Positions 1 to 9,097 of a stretch of 64,000 nt of DNA are shown here, in pieces (the stretch's first letter is position 1; each line of letters opens with the position of its first letter). Source of the stretch: Hymenobacter crusticola (GTDB lineage Bacteria > Bacteroidota > Bacteroidia > Cytophagales > Hymenobacteraceae). The notes under the pieces are model-generated. The model was not told the origin of the DNA. It saw only the letters and a program-made list of their open reading frames with translations, and did not search any database. Location of the stretch: the NCBI RefSeq assembly GCF_002154225.1, contig NZ_MTSE01000018.1, positions 36,176 to 100,175 of the forward strand, written 5' to 3'. The translations under genes and the position numbers were made by a program.

Positions 1-3000
1 GCCTCGGGCAAGCCGATGCTGCACAGGTCGAAGCCGTGGATTTTGATAATGTTCATGAAGGTGCTGCCGCCGTAGTAGCTGGCAATGTCGCCGCTGAGGT
101 AGCGGGCCACTACGTCGGCTTGCTGCTCGGCGGCGGCCGTGATGCCGTAGAGCGTGCCTTCAAATTCGGCTATTTCGCCGAGGGCGTACACGCTGGGGTC
201 GCTGGTTTGCAGGCGCTCGTTCACCACCACCCCGCGCCGACACACGAGGCCACTTTCGCGGGCTAGCTCCAGGTTGGGCACCGTGCCGATGGCCATAATC
301 AGGGCGTCGCAGTCGATGCGGCGGCCGCTTTTCAGGCCTACGCCGGTGAGGCGGGAGCGGCCGTAGTACAGCTCCACTTCGTCGTTGAAGTACAGGTCGC
401 AGCCTTGGTCCACCATTTCTTCCTGCAACAGCTGACTACCTAGGGCATCGAGCTGGCGGTCGAGGAAGCGGGAAATGCGCTGGATAATGGTAACACGCGT
501 GCCGATTTCGCGCAACGAAGCGGCCATTTCCAAACCTAGCAAACCGCCACCTACGATGACCACGTGGGCGTTTTCGGGCAGATGGTTTTTGAAATTGTCG
601 GCGTCGGTGCGGCTGCGCATGCTAAAGATACCCGGCAACGAGGGCACGTGCTTGGGCACGGCGGCGCGGCTACCGGTGGCCATAAGCAGCACGTCGTAGT
701 CGGTGCGCTGCCCGCGCGAATCGATGACAAACTTCTGCTCGCGGTCGACGTGCTCCACGCTCACACCCCGGAGCAACCGGATATTATAGCTAGGTTCTTC
801 GTGGTCCTGCATCTTCACCAGCCGGTCCCAGCCCTGGTGCCCGCTGATGTAGTCGGGCAGCATCACGCGGTTGTAGAAGGGGAAATCTTCCTTGCTGAAG
901 ATGGTGATTTCGTCGTCCTGGTTCAGCTCGCGGTACGATTTCACGAAGCCGTACGCCCCGGCACCGGCCCCAATTACGACAATGCGCTGGAACGGCTTGC
1001 GGTACTTGTCCACCCGCACGGCGCAGTACTTGAAATCGGGCTCCTTGGAAATTGGGTCGAAGGCGCCGCTGGTCACGTTGTTGGCGCGGTTCAGGTCATT
1101 GCCGAGGATCTTGCCCCAGTGCATGGGCAGGAACACCACGCCCGGCTTGATGTTGCTGGTGAGCCTAGCTTGCACACGCACCTTCCCCCGCCGCGACTCC
1201 ACCTCCACCAAGTCATTCTCCACAATGCCGAGGCGGGGCGCATCCTGCGGATGAATCTCCAGGAACGCCTGCGAAATGTGCTTTTTAAGCTTGTTGACCT
1301 TGCCCGTTTTGCTCATCGTGTGCCACTGGTCGCGGATGCGGCCGGTGGTCAGGATGAAGGGGAAGTCTTCGTCGGGTTCCTCGCTGCGGAAGCTAACGGG
1401 CGTGGCGTGGATGATGGCCTTTTTGGATGGCGTATAGAAGATGTTGTCGACGAACAGGCGGGGCGTACCTAGGTCCTTTTGGCCAACCTTGTACGGCCAC
1501 TGCACCGAGCCTTTTTCCTGCAACACACTGTAGCTCAAGCCCGAAATATCGAGGTTGGTACCCGCCGTGAGGCGGGCGTGCTCGCGGTAGATAGCGGCGG
1601 GCGAGTCGTAATTGAAGCCGGGGTAGCCCATGGTGCGGGCAAAGCGGCAGATGATTTCCGCGTCGGGCAGGGCTTCGCCGGGGGCGTCCACCACTTTCGC
1701 GAGGTGACTGATGCGCCGCTCGGAGTTGGTCATGGTGCCCTCCTTCTCGGCCCACGCGGCGGCGGGCAGAATCACGTCGGCGTATGCTAGGGTTTCGGGC
1801 TTGTTGCTGATGTCCTGCACCACCACAAACTTGGCCTTCTTCAGCGCCTCTTCGGCTAGCCGCACGTTGGGCAAGCTGGTTAGCGGATTGGTGCAGATAA
1901 TCCAGATAGCCTTCAAACGGCCATCATTCAAAGCCTCAAACATCTCGGTGGCCGTCAGCCCCGGCTTGTCCGACAACGTGGTGCCGCCCCAAAACTGCTG
2001 CACCTCAGCGCGGTGCGCGGGGTTAGCTAGGTTGCGGTGCGCCGGCAGCAGGTTTGATAAGCCACCCACCTCGCGGCCGCCCATGGCGTTCGGCTGACCG
2101 GTGAGCGAAAGCGGCCCCGCGCCGGGCTTACCGATCTGGCCCGTAATCAGGTTCAGGTTTAGCAGGCTCAGGTTCTTATCCACTCCTACCGCGCTCTGGT
2201 TCAGGCCCATCGTCCACATGGAAATGAAGCCTTTGGCTGAGCCGATGTACTGCGCGGCCAAGCGAATTTGCTCTTCCGGCACGCCGCAGATGCGAGCGGC
2301 TTCGGCCAGCGTGCGCTCAAACACGACTTGCTTGTACTGCTCGAAGCCTTCGGCGTGGTCGTTGATGAACGCTAGGTCGATGTCGCCGTTCTCGATCAGG
2401 GCGCGGCCGATGGCGTGGTTCAGCACCACGTCGGTGCCGGGCGTGAGTTGCAGGTGCAGGTCGGCCAGGGCGCAGGTGTCGGTCACGCGCGGGTCCACCA
2501 CGATGATCTTGGTGGCGGGGTTGGCGGCTTTGTGTGCTTCCACGCGGCGCCACAGGATGGGGTGACACCAGGCGGGGTTGGCGCCCGTCACGTAGAAGCA
2601 GTCGGCTAGCTCGATGTCGTCGTAGCAGACCGGCACGCTGTCTTCGCCCAGGGCCATCTTGTAGCCTACCACCGCGCTGCTCATGCACAGGCGCGAGTTG
2701 GTATCAAGGTTATTGCTGCCGATAAAGCCTTTTATCAGCTTGTTAATCACGTAGTATTCTTCCGTCAGGCACTGGCCCGAGGCGTAAAAAGCCACCGAAT
2801 CGGGGCCGTATTTCTCAATAAAGGTCTTGAACACGGCGGCCGTGCGCTGCAAGGCTTCGTCCCAGCTCACGCGCTGCCTAGGCATGCTGCGGTTGTAGCG
2901 CATTTGCGGGTACAGCAGCCGGTCGCTCTGGTCGTTGACGGTGTATTGCAGGTTCAGGCCCTTGCTGCACAGCATCCCACGGTTGACGGGGTACTCCGGG

Positions 3001-3116
3001 TTGCCGGCCACAGACACGGAGCCATCTTTTTCCTTCTTCACCGTCACGCCGCACCCCACGCCGCAGTAGCAGCAGGTGCTGGTAAACGTGTCTTTCGCTG
3101 GTCCGTTAGTAGCCAT
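1..3116 (-). CDS. Assimilatory nitrate reductase catalytic subunit fused to an FAD/NAD(P)H reductase domain (3' end cut by window)
   Basis: Cytoplasmic molybdopterin enzyme reducing nitrate to nitrite. My translation starts at the ATG at 3116 (MATNGPAKDTF) and runs open through base 1, so about 1,038 residues are visible. The N-terminal [4Fe-4S] motif CCYCGVGC (Cys15, 18, 22) with a fourth Cys in GMLCSKG (Cys50) is that of NasA/NarB/NasC-type reductases. The molybdopterin dinucleotide-binding C-terminal part (HTMSKTGKV, then PMHWGKILGND) ends near residue 700. It is followed by a Rossmann FAD domain (RIVVIGAGAGAYGF) like the N-terminus of NirB or NasB. The protein therefore probably carries its own NAD(P)H-to-flavin entry for electrons. 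It is the last gene of the nirB-nirD-porin-narK cluster on this strand. The symbol is left blank because nasA, nasC and narB are all used for this family. Function confident; what lies beyond the edge is unknown. Confidence 0.93.
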   Translation of the reverse strand, partial: MATNGPAKDTFTSTCCYCGVGCGVTVKKEKDGSVSVAGNPEYPVNRGMLCSKGLNLQYTVNDQSDRLLYPQMRYNRSMPRQRVSWDEALQRTAAVFKTFIEKYGPDSVAFYASGQCLTEEYYVINKLIKGFIGSNNLDTNSRLCMSSAVVGYKMALGEDSVPVCYDDIELADCFYVTGANPAWCHPILWRRVEAHKAANPATKIIVVDPRVTDTCALADLHLQLTPGTDVVLNHAIGRALIENGDIDLAFINDHAEGFEQYKQVVFERTLAEAARICGVPEEQIRLAAQYIGSAKGFISMWTMGLNQSAVGVDKNLSLLNLNLITGQIGKPGAGPLSLTGQPNAMGGREVGGLSNLLPAHRNLANPAHRAEVQQFWGGTTLSDKPGLTATEMFEALNDGRLKAIWIICTNPLTSLPNVRLAEEALKKAKFVVVQDISNKPETLAYADVILPAAAWAEKEGTMTNSERRISHLAKVVDAPGEALPDAEIICRFARTMGYPGFNYDSPAAIYREHARLTAGTNLDISGLSYSVLQEKGSVQWPYKVGQKDLGTPRLFVDNIFYTPSKKAIIHATPVSFRSEEPDEDFPFILTTGRIRDQWHTMSKTGKVNKLKKHISQAFLEIHPQDAPRLGIVENDLVEVESRRGKVRVQARLTSNIKPGVVFLPMHWGKILGNDLNRANNVTSGAFDPISKEPDFKYCAVRVDKYRKPFQRIVVIGAGAGAYGFVKSYRELNQDDEITIFSKEDFPFYNRVMLPDYISGHQGWDRLVKMQDHEEPSYNIRLLRGVSVEHVDREQKFVIDSRGQRTDYDVLLMATGSRAAVPKHVPSLPGIFSMRSRTDADNFKNHLPENAHVVIVGGGLLGLEMAASLREIGTRVTIIQRISRFLDRQLDALGSQLLQEEMVDQGCDLYFNDEVELYYGRSRLTGVGLKSGRRIDCDALIMAIGTVPNLELARESGLVCRRGVVVNERLQTSDPSVYALGEIAEFEGTLYGITAAAEQQADVVARYLSGDIASYYGGSTFMNIIKIHGFDLCSIGLPE

Positions 3117-3135
3117 CTTCTTAGCTAGGTAATGC

Positions 3136-3240
3136 TGTAGAGACGCGACACTTCGCGTCTCGGCGTCCGCGCCGTATGCTGTTGCCTTTATTTTAATTAG
3201 TGCTGCCTGACGAGGAGATGCGAAGTATCGCGTCTCTACA
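3136..3240. repeat. REP-like inverted repeat pair (26-bp arms, 53-nt spacer) between narK and the nitrate reductase gene
   Basis: Left arm 3136-3161 and right arm 3215-3240 are reverse complements with two mismatches, separated by exactly 53 nt. Each arm is also a small palindrome by itself: GAGACGCGA at 3140-3148 and TCGCGTCTC at 3153-3161, around a 4-nt loop. This organisation, two inverted GC-rich palindromic units with a spacer, resembles REP doublets (REPINs). Because it sits inside a run of co-oriented genes, it could affect mRNA stability or read-through. Its mobility is an inference. Confidence 0.8.
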
Positions 3241-3256
3241 TCGTTCTGTAACCGCT

Positions 3257-4573
3257 TTACGCCGGCTGCAACTCCGTATCGACGGTCGCAGGTACTTCGC
3301 TGGTCTTGGTGGTGAGCAGGCGCGACAGGAACACGATAGCGCCCGTGGCCGCCACGCCGATGCCGATGTAGAGGAAGGCGGTGGAGTAGCTGATGTTCTC
3401 CGACTTAAACAGGAAGCCCACCAGCATAGCACCTAGGTTGCCGCCGGCGCCCACGATACCGCTCACGCTGCCAATAGCTTGCTTGTTCACGAACGGCACA
3501 ATGGAGTAGGTGCAGCCATTAGCCATTTTCAGGAACAAGGCAAAAAGTAGCATCGTCATGATAGCCAGCGTGAGGGTGCCGGCTTGCGAGAAGTAGGCAA
3601 TGCCGAGGCCTTCCAGCAGCAGCAGAACACCGAGCAAATACCACTTGCCGCTCATGCCGTAGGCGCGGCCGGCTATGTCGCTCACGTAGCCCCCGAGGCC
3701 GCGGGCGAAGATGTTCATGAACCCGAAGATGCCCGCCAGCAAACCGGCCATAACCAACGTAGCCTTGTAGTGGTCCACGAAGTAGATGGAGGCCACGTTA
3801 TCCACCGTGATTTCGATGCCGAAGCACGCGCCGTACGCGAGGGCCAGAATCCAGGTGCGGTAGTCTTTCAGGGCTACGGCAAACGTGCCTTTCTTCTTGG
3901 CCGTAGTGTCGCGCTGAATGTCGCTGAAGTTGCCGCGGGGCGTGTCTTGGGTGAATTTATAGTACACCACCGCCATAAGAAGCAGGATCACGCCCGGCAC
4001 CACCATGGCGAGGCGCCAAGAGTTGGCCTTGTCTACATAGCCTAGGCTCACGAACGCGCCGGCCAGCAGCGGCATCACAATGTTGGCAATGCCGCCCCCT
4101 AGGTTGCCCCAACCACCGGCCACGGCATTAGCCGTACCAACTACATTGGGCGCAAACATCATCGACGTGTGGAACTGCGTAATCACGAACGAAGCGCCGA
4201 TGATGCCTATCACGAAGCGGAACAACAGGAAGCTTTCATAGCTGTCGCTCAGACCGATCAGCATCACCGGAATAGCGCCTACTACCAGCAGCATCGAATA
4301 CGTCAGGCGCGGGCCAATTGCGTCACACAGGCGCCCCACGAGCAAGCGGGCTAGGATGGTTGCCGACACCGAGGCAATCAGGATGTTGCCGACTTGCCCT
4401 TTATCGAGGTGCAGCTGCTCGCGCACCAGCGGCATGAGCGGCGCAATACCGAACCACCCGAAGAAGCAGAAGAAAAACGTCAGCCAGGTGATGTGGAAGG
4501 CGCGCATCTGCACGCCCTTGCCCGAAAAGATGTTGAGCTTGCTCAACGGCTGCTCCGCGGTGGTTGTGGCCAT
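3257..4573 (-). CDS. narK: NarK-type nitrate/nitrite transporter (MFS)
   Basis: Inner-membrane major facilitator of 438 residues with about 12 hydrophobic segments, moving nitrate in and/or nitrite out. The N-terminal part (WLTFFFCFFGWFGIAPLMP) and the glycine-rich nitrate signature GGWGNLGGGIANIVMPL around residue 155 are typical of the NarK/NasA/NRT2 family. A second glycine-rich stretch, GIVGAGGNLGAM, lies near residue 375. The start is the ATG at 4573. It is 57 bp downstream of the porin gene and 140 bp upstream of the nitrate reductase, with a REP-like repeat in that gap. Its place in the nir/nas cluster supports assimilatory uptake. Direction of transport cannot be read from sequence. 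Confidence 0.93.
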   Translation of the reverse strand: MATTTAEQPLSKLNIFSGKGVQMRAFHITWLTFFFCFFGWFGIAPLMPLVREQLHLDKGQVGNILIASVSATILARLLVGRLCDAIGPRLTYSMLLVVGAIPVMLIGLSDSYESFLLFRFVIGIIGASFVITQFHTSMMFAPNVVGTANAVAGGWGNLGGGIANIVMPLLAGAFVSLGYVDKANSWRLAMVVPGVILLLMAVVYYKFTQDTPRGNFSDIQRDTTAKKKGTFAVALKDYRTWILALAYGACFGIEITVDNVASIYFVDHYKATLVMAGLLAGIFGFMNIFARGLGGYVSDIAGRAYGMSGKWYLLGVLLLLEGLGIAYFSQAGTLTLAIMTMLLFALFLKMANGCTYSIVPFVNKQAIGSVSGIVGAGGNLGAMLVGFLFKSENISYSTAFLYIGIGVAATGAIVFLSRLLTTKTSEVPATVDTELQPA

Positions 4574-4630
4574 GTTCGGCTAGGTTTGAAGTGAAAAGTG
4601 GATGAGAAACAACGGCTTAGGCCGCGACAA

Positions 4631-5920
4631 TCAATGTTGAAAGAGCACCGGCTTGAAGGTGAGCATCACCCAGGCCCACTCGTTGCTAGACTTGCCCGCC
4701 GGGCGATTCTTCAGCGCATCCAGCGACGAAGTGGCGAGCATGTGCGAGTAGCCCGTTTTCAGGTTGAACTCGGGGCTCACGTTCACGTTGAGCAGCAAAT
4801 CCAGCTCCTCCCCGAGGCGGGAACCTAGCTTTTCGTCGCTGTTGGCAGTCCGGTAGACCGTGGCCGGCGACTCAAACAAGTGCGCGTGCGCCAGCAGATT
4901 AGCCTTGGGGCTCAGCTTAAAGCTGGTTTTCAGATAAGCATCGAGCAAGCCGGCCGTGCGGCCATTCTGCCCGTGCGGGTTGCTGACGTAGAAGTAATCC
5001 ATGTGCCCGTAGAAGGCGTGGTTGGTGCCGTAGAGCGGCACGAAAGCCCGGTCGCGGGAGTCGCGCGCATCGGAGCCGGACAAGTAATCGACGCCTAAGG
5101 TCAGCGGCGTGAGCTTCGTGGTGAACGTCGCGTTGAAGGCGGCTAGGTAGGCCCTGATCTTGCGGCCCGCCAAGTTCGCCCCGGCTTGGTAGTAGAACTC
5201 GCCGCCGAGTACCGTAGAGCCTAGCTTTTGCTCGGCCACCACGCCGTAGGTTTGGCGGTAGTAAGTCGTGGAATCCGTGGTGCGCTGCCGGCCATCGTTG
5301 GAGAACAAGCCCGAGACCTTGGCATTGCTCCAGTCTTTGTGCAGCCACACATACTGCATGGTTTTGTAGTTGTCGATGCCGGTGTAGTAGGTATCAAACA
5401 GCTTCGTCGGCTCCGAAAAGTACGGTTGGTTGAAGCTGGCACCGGCGTGCACGGCAAAGCCGGTGCTGTCGGCATACACAAACTTGACGGCATCGTGGCT
5501 GCGGCCTTGCTGCGCCCAATCGAGCGAGCCGAAGAAGCGGGCATTGTCGTATTCCAGCGCTTGCCGCCCTACACGCACCGAGAAGCGCGGCAAAAAGCGG
5601 TATTCGCCGTACGCCTCGTACACGTTGAACAAGCTAGGGTCCGACTTATACACCTGGCTCGTGCTGCCCCAAATGCGAATATCCTGCACCGTCATGCGCA
5701 TTTGCAGCTTGTCGTGGGTGTAGTTGGCACTGAGGCGGGAGCGTTGCTCCACGAAGAAGGCGGGCTTGTCGGCGCTGGTTCGCACCGTTTTGAAGCCGTT
5801 GCGAAGCTCCGCCCTAGGGCGGATTTCGGCTGATAGGACAAATTGGCTAAACGCCGCGTGAGAAGTAAGTAAGAGGGTTCCTGCTCCGAGGAGAAGGGTG
5901 CGCGTAAAGGTTTTTAGCAT
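4631..5920 (-). CDS. Alginate-export-family outer-membrane porin of the nitrate cluster
   Basis: A 429-residue protein with a signal peptide (MLKTFTRTLLLGAGTLLLTSHAAFS) followed by alternating amphipathic strands rich in Tyr, Arg and Phe, as expected for an outer-membrane beta-barrel. The segment EIRPRAELRNGF and the later RVGRQALEYDNARFFGSLDW match the alginate export/OprE-like barrel family (Alginate_exp). Homologues are often annotated as alginate export proteins, but here the gene lies between nirD and narK with short gaps (67 and 57 bp). I therefore infer a role in passing nitrate, nitrite or another small anion across the outer membrane. No alginate genes are present. Family assignment is fairly sure; the substrate is not. 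Confidence 0.8.
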   Translation of the reverse strand: MLKTFTRTLLLGAGTLLLTSHAAFSQFVLSAEIRPRAELRNGFKTVRTSADKPAFFVEQRSRLSANYTHDKLQMRMTVQDIRIWGSTSQVYKSDPSLFNVYEAYGEYRFLPRFSVRVGRQALEYDNARFFGSLDWAQQGRSHDAVKFVYADSTGFAVHAGASFNQPYFSEPTKLFDTYYTGIDNYKTMQYVWLHKDWSNAKVSGLFSNDGRQRTTDSTTYYRQTYGVVAEQKLGSTVLGGEFYYQAGANLAGRKIRAYLAAFNATFTTKLTPLTLGVDYLSGSDARDSRDRAFVPLYGTNHAFYGHMDYFYVSNPHGQNGRTAGLLDAYLKTSFKLSPKANLLAHAHLFESPATVYRTANSDEKLGSRLGEELDLLLNVNVSPEFNLKTGYSHMLATSSLDALKNRPAGKSSNEWAWVMLTFKPVLFQH

Positions 5921-5987
5921 GAGTTAGCGGTAGGGCCAGAGGAATCTTGAGGTCGGAAATCCGCGCACCACGCCAACACCGTCGGGG

Positions 5988-6350
5988 CTAGCCGTTGCTC
6001 AGCCCCACATACACCTGGTCGCCTTCCACCTTCACGGGGTAGGTGGTAATGGCGCACTCGTCGCCGTTGAGGCACTCGCCGGTGAGCAGCGAGAAGGTTC
6101 GTTTGTGGAACGGGCACGCCACTTTGGGTTCGCACGTGTCGCCGGTGCTCCCTATCATGCCGCGCGACAGCACCATCTGCTGCTTGTGTGGGCAGAGGTT
6201 TTGGGTGGCGTACCACTCGCCGCGGCGCGTGAAATTGAAGATGGCAATCTGCTCGCCTTGTACCAGGGCGCACACGCCCCCGTCGCGGGGCACATCCGTG
6301 GTTTTGCACACGGCCACCCAATCAACTGCTACTAAAACGCCTAGTTCCAT
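5988..6350 (-). CDS. nirD: Nitrite reductase small subunit NirD, Rieske [2Fe-2S] type
   Basis: A 120-residue Rieske-fold protein that partners NirB in NAD(P)H-dependent reduction of nitrite to ammonium in the cytoplasm. Both cluster-binding pairs are visible: C-P-H (Cys53, His55) and C-P-F-H (Cys79, His82). It should therefore bind an iron-sulfur cluster, unlike NirD homologues that have lost the ligands. The start is the ATG at 6350 (MELGVLVAVDW). It follows nirB with a 242-bp gap that contains a large inverted repeat, and precedes the porin gene by 67 bp. Confidence 0.93.
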   Translation of the reverse strand: MELGVLVAVDWVAVCKTTDVPRDGGVCALVQGEQIAIFNFTRRGEWYATQNLCPHKQQMVLSRGMIGSTGDTCEPKVACPFHKRTFSLLTGECLNGDECAITTYPVKVEGDQVYVGLSNG

Positions 6351-6400
6351 ATGGGTTAAATGGTTGATTTTGTGTTCTAAGCCTCGGTTGAATGCCTTAC

Positions 6401-6581
6401 GGGGCGCCTCACCCCTAGCCCCTACGCCGCTTGATGCGCGGAATGAAAAGGAGAGGGGGACTAGATTTTAGCTTTTTATACCTGCTCCTTCTCTAGGCTA
6501 GAAACCTAGTCTTAGAGCTAGTTCCCCTCTCCTTTTCATTCCGCGCATCAAGCGGCGTAGGGGCTAGGGGTGAGGCGCCCC
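6401..6581. repeat. 181-bp inverted repeat element (64-bp arms, 53-nt spacer) between nirB and nirD
   Basis: Arms 6401-6464 and 6518-6581 are reverse complements over 64 bp with one mismatch, separated by exactly 53 nt. The arms contain the segment GGGGCTAGGGGTGAGGCGCC, resembling dispersed REP-like repeats seen in many genomes. The element sits within the presumed nirB-nirD transcript, where the RNA would fold into a very stable hairpin. TTAC occurs just left of the element and again 2 bp past its right end; this may be chance. Read as a REP doublet or MITE-like insertion. Confidence 0.85.
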
Positions 6582-6592
6582 CGTTACACTCC

Positions 6593-9097
6593 TTACCACT
6601 CCACCACCGCCTTTTGGCCGCGCATCAGTTCGAACTTCATGTTCGGGTCTTTCTCCTTCGGCGCGTTCACGAAGTGCGAGAACTGCTTGCGCAGCTCCGG
6701 GTTTTCCACCACCTCTTTCCACTCGCAGTGGTAGTTGTTGATGAGCAACTGCATCTCGGCCTCCAGGTCGGCGCAGATACCTAGGCTGTCGTTGATGATG
6801 ACGTTGCGCAGGTACGACATGCCACCGTCCATCTTGTTGAGCCAGGTGGCGGTGCGCATCAGCGGGTCGGCCGTCTTGATGTAGAACATCAGGAAGCGGT
6901 CTAAATACTTGATGCAGGTTTCGGTGTCGATGTCGGAGGCGAGGAGTTGGGCGTGCTGGGGCTTGGCGCCGCCGTTGCCGCACACGTAGAGGTTCCAGCC
7001 TTTTTCGGTGGCAATAATGCCGAAGTCTTTCGCCTGAGCCTCAGCGCATTCACGCACGCAGCCGCTCACGCCGCTCTTGAGCTTGTGGGGCGAACGGATG
7101 CCCTTGTAGCGGTTTTCGATGTCGATGGCGAACGTCACGCTGTCGTGCAGGCCAAAGCGGCACCAGGTGCTGCCCACGCAGCTTTTCACCGTGCGCAGCG
7201 ACTTCCCGTAGGCGTGGCCGCTCTCGAAACCGGCGTTGATCAGTTCTTCCCAGATATCGGGCAGGTCGCTGAGGTGGGCGCCGAACATATCAATGCGCTG
7301 CCCACCCGTGATTTTGGTGTAGAGGCCGTATTTCTGGGCTACCTCGCCAATGACAATCAGCTTCTCCGGCGTGATTTCGCCGGCCGCAATGCGCGGCACC
7401 ACCGAGTAGCTCCCACCCTTCTGGATGTTGGCTAGGTAGCGGTCGTTGGTGTCCTGAATCGTGCTTTGCTTTACAATCAGCTCGTTCCAGAGGCCCGCCA
7501 ACACGCTGCCCACGGCCGGCTTGCAGACTTCGCAGCCGTCACCCTTGCCGAAGTGGTCGAGCGCCGCGTCGTAGGTGCGGATGTCGTTGATGCGGAACAG
7601 GTCGAACAGCTCCTGGCGCGAGTAGTCGAAATGCTCGCAGATGACGTTCTTGATGTAGGCGCCGTTGGCTTTCAGCGTGCTGTTTATCAAGTCTTTCACC
7701 ATCGGCACGCAACCGCCGCAGCCGGTACCGGCCTTGTTGCACTTCTTCATGCCGTCGACGCTGGTCACCCCTAGCTCGTTCACCACCGAGCAGATGTCGC
7801 CCTTGGTCACAGCCTCGCAGGAGCAGATCAGCGCCTCGTCGGGCAGGTTCATCACGCCAGCACCTTCGCTGGCCTCGCCGCCCCGTGCCCCTAGGATCAG
7901 GTCTTCGGGGTGCGGCGGCAGCACGATCTTGTTGTTCACGGTTTGCAGCAGCATGTTGTAAGCTTCTGCATCGCCAATGAGCACGCCACCAAGCAGATAC
8001 TTGCCGTCGGGGCTGATGTTGATGCGCTTGTACACGCCGCTGTGCGCGTCTTCAAACACGATGGAACGGCTGTGCGGCTCGGCAATGAACGGGTCGCCGA
8101 AGCTCGCCACGTCGACGCCGATGAGCTTGAGCTTGCTGCTCATGTCGTAGCCGGTGAAGGCGCGGGCGCCTTGCGTGAGCTGGCTCACTACTACTTCGGC
8201 CATGTCGTAGCCAGGCGCTACCAGGCCGTAGATCATGCCGCTGTGCAGGGCGCACTCGCCGATGGCGAAGATCTGCGGGTCGCTGGTTTGCATGTCGTTG
8301 TTCACCACGATGCCGCCGCGCATGCCCACTTCCAGGCCAGCCAGTTTAGCTAGCTCGTCGCGGGGCCGAATACCGGCCGAAATCACCAGCATGTCGACTT
8401 CCAAGATGGAGCCGTCGCCGAAGTGCAGCGCGTCAATCTTGCCGTTGCCGCCGATGCTGGACGTGGCTTTGCTCAAATGGATTTGCAGACCGAGGGCTTC
8501 CAGCTTGTGTTGCAGCATGGCGCTGCCGGCCGTATCGATCTGCCGCGGCATGAGGCGCGGGGCAAACTCTACAACGTGGGTTTCTGCCACCCCTAGGTCG
8601 AGCAGCGCTTTGGCCGCCTCCAAACCGAGCAAGCCGCCCCCAAGCACCGCGCCCGACTTGGCCGTGGCGGCGTAGGCTTTAATTTCTTCTAGGTCTTCGA
8701 TGGTGCGATACACCATCACCCCTTCTTTCTCAACGCCCGGAATATCAGGCACAAACGCCGACGAGCCGGTGGCAAGCACCAAGTAATCGTAGGGCTGCAC
8801 GAGGCCGCGGCGCGAGTGCACGGTTTGGCTGGCGCGGTCGATTTCTTGCACTGGGTCGCCGAGGTGCAGCGTGATGTGGTTGTCGTGGTACCACTGCTGC
8901 GGCGCCATCAGCAGGTCGTCGGCCGTTTTGCCGCCAAAGTACTCGCTCAGATGCACCCGGTCGTAGGCCACGCGGGGCTCTTCGCCGAACACAACCAGGT
9001 TGAAGGCGGTCGATTTTGCCAGGAGCTTCTCGCAAAACTTGTATCCGACCATTCCATTCCCAATCACAACGACGGTGGGGAGACTTTGCTGTGTCAT
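6593..9097 (-). CDS. nirB: NAD(P)H-dependent assimilatory nitrite reductase large subunit NirB
   Basis: An 834-residue cytoplasmic enzyme making ammonium from nitrite. The order of domains is visible. First comes an N-terminal FAD domain (VVVIGNGMVGYKFCEKLL), then an NAD(P)H-binding Rossmann motif (GGGLLGLEAAKALLDLG). A BFD-like [2Fe-2S] region follows with ICSCEAV and CNKAGTGCGGC. Last is the sulfite/nitrite reductase half, with the siroheme/[4Fe-4S] ligands in SCVGSTWC and SGCVRECAEA. Length matches the family. The start is the ATG at 9097, and the gene heads the leftward cluster nirB-nirD-porin-narK-nitrate reductase. cobA, which makes its siroheme precursor, lies divergently upstream. Confidence 0.96.
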   Translation of the reverse strand: MTQQSLPTVVVIGNGMVGYKFCEKLLAKSTAFNLVVFGEEPRVAYDRVHLSEYFGGKTADDLLMAPQQWYHDNHITLHLGDPVQEIDRASQTVHSRRGLVQPYDYLVLATGSSAFVPDIPGVEKEGVMVYRTIEDLEEIKAYAATAKSGAVLGGGLLGLEAAKALLDLGVAETHVVEFAPRLMPRQIDTAGSAMLQHKLEALGLQIHLSKATSSIGGNGKIDALHFGDGSILEVDMLVISAGIRPRDELAKLAGLEVGMRGGIVVNNDMQTSDPQIFAIGECALHSGMIYGLVAPGYDMAEVVVSQLTQGARAFTGYDMSSKLKLIGVDVASFGDPFIAEPHSRSIVFEDAHSGVYKRINISPDGKYLLGGVLIGDAEAYNMLLQTVNNKIVLPPHPEDLILGARGGEASEGAGVMNLPDEALICSCEAVTKGDICSVVNELGVTSVDGMKKCNKAGTGCGGCVPMVKDLINSTLKANGAYIKNVICEHFDYSRQELFDLFRINDIRTYDAALDHFGKGDGCEVCKPAVGSVLAGLWNELIVKQSTIQDTNDRYLANIQKGGSYSVVPRIAAGEITPEKLIVIGEVAQKYGLYTKITGGQRIDMFGAHLSDLPDIWEELINAGFESGHAYGKSLRTVKSCVGSTWCRFGLHDSVTFAIDIENRYKGIRSPHKLKSGVSGCVRECAEAQAKDFGIIATEKGWNLYVCGNGGAKPQHAQLLASDIDTETCIKYLDRFLMFYIKTADPLMRTATWLNKMDGGMSYLRNVIINDSLGICADLEAEMQLLINNYHCEWKEVVENPELRKQFSHFVNAPKEKDPNMKFELMRGQKAVVEW

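Noticed and set aside
564..1472. Long plus-strand open frame (302 codons) opposite the nitrate reductase gene
   Set aside because: The minus strand codes a clear molybdenum/FAD enzyme through the whole segment. The plus frame is a composition-driven shadow with no domain features.
6401..6581. Insertion sequence with long terminal inverted repeats
   Set aside because: Only 53 bp lie between the arms, with no transposase. It is kept as a REP- or MITE-like element rather than an IS.
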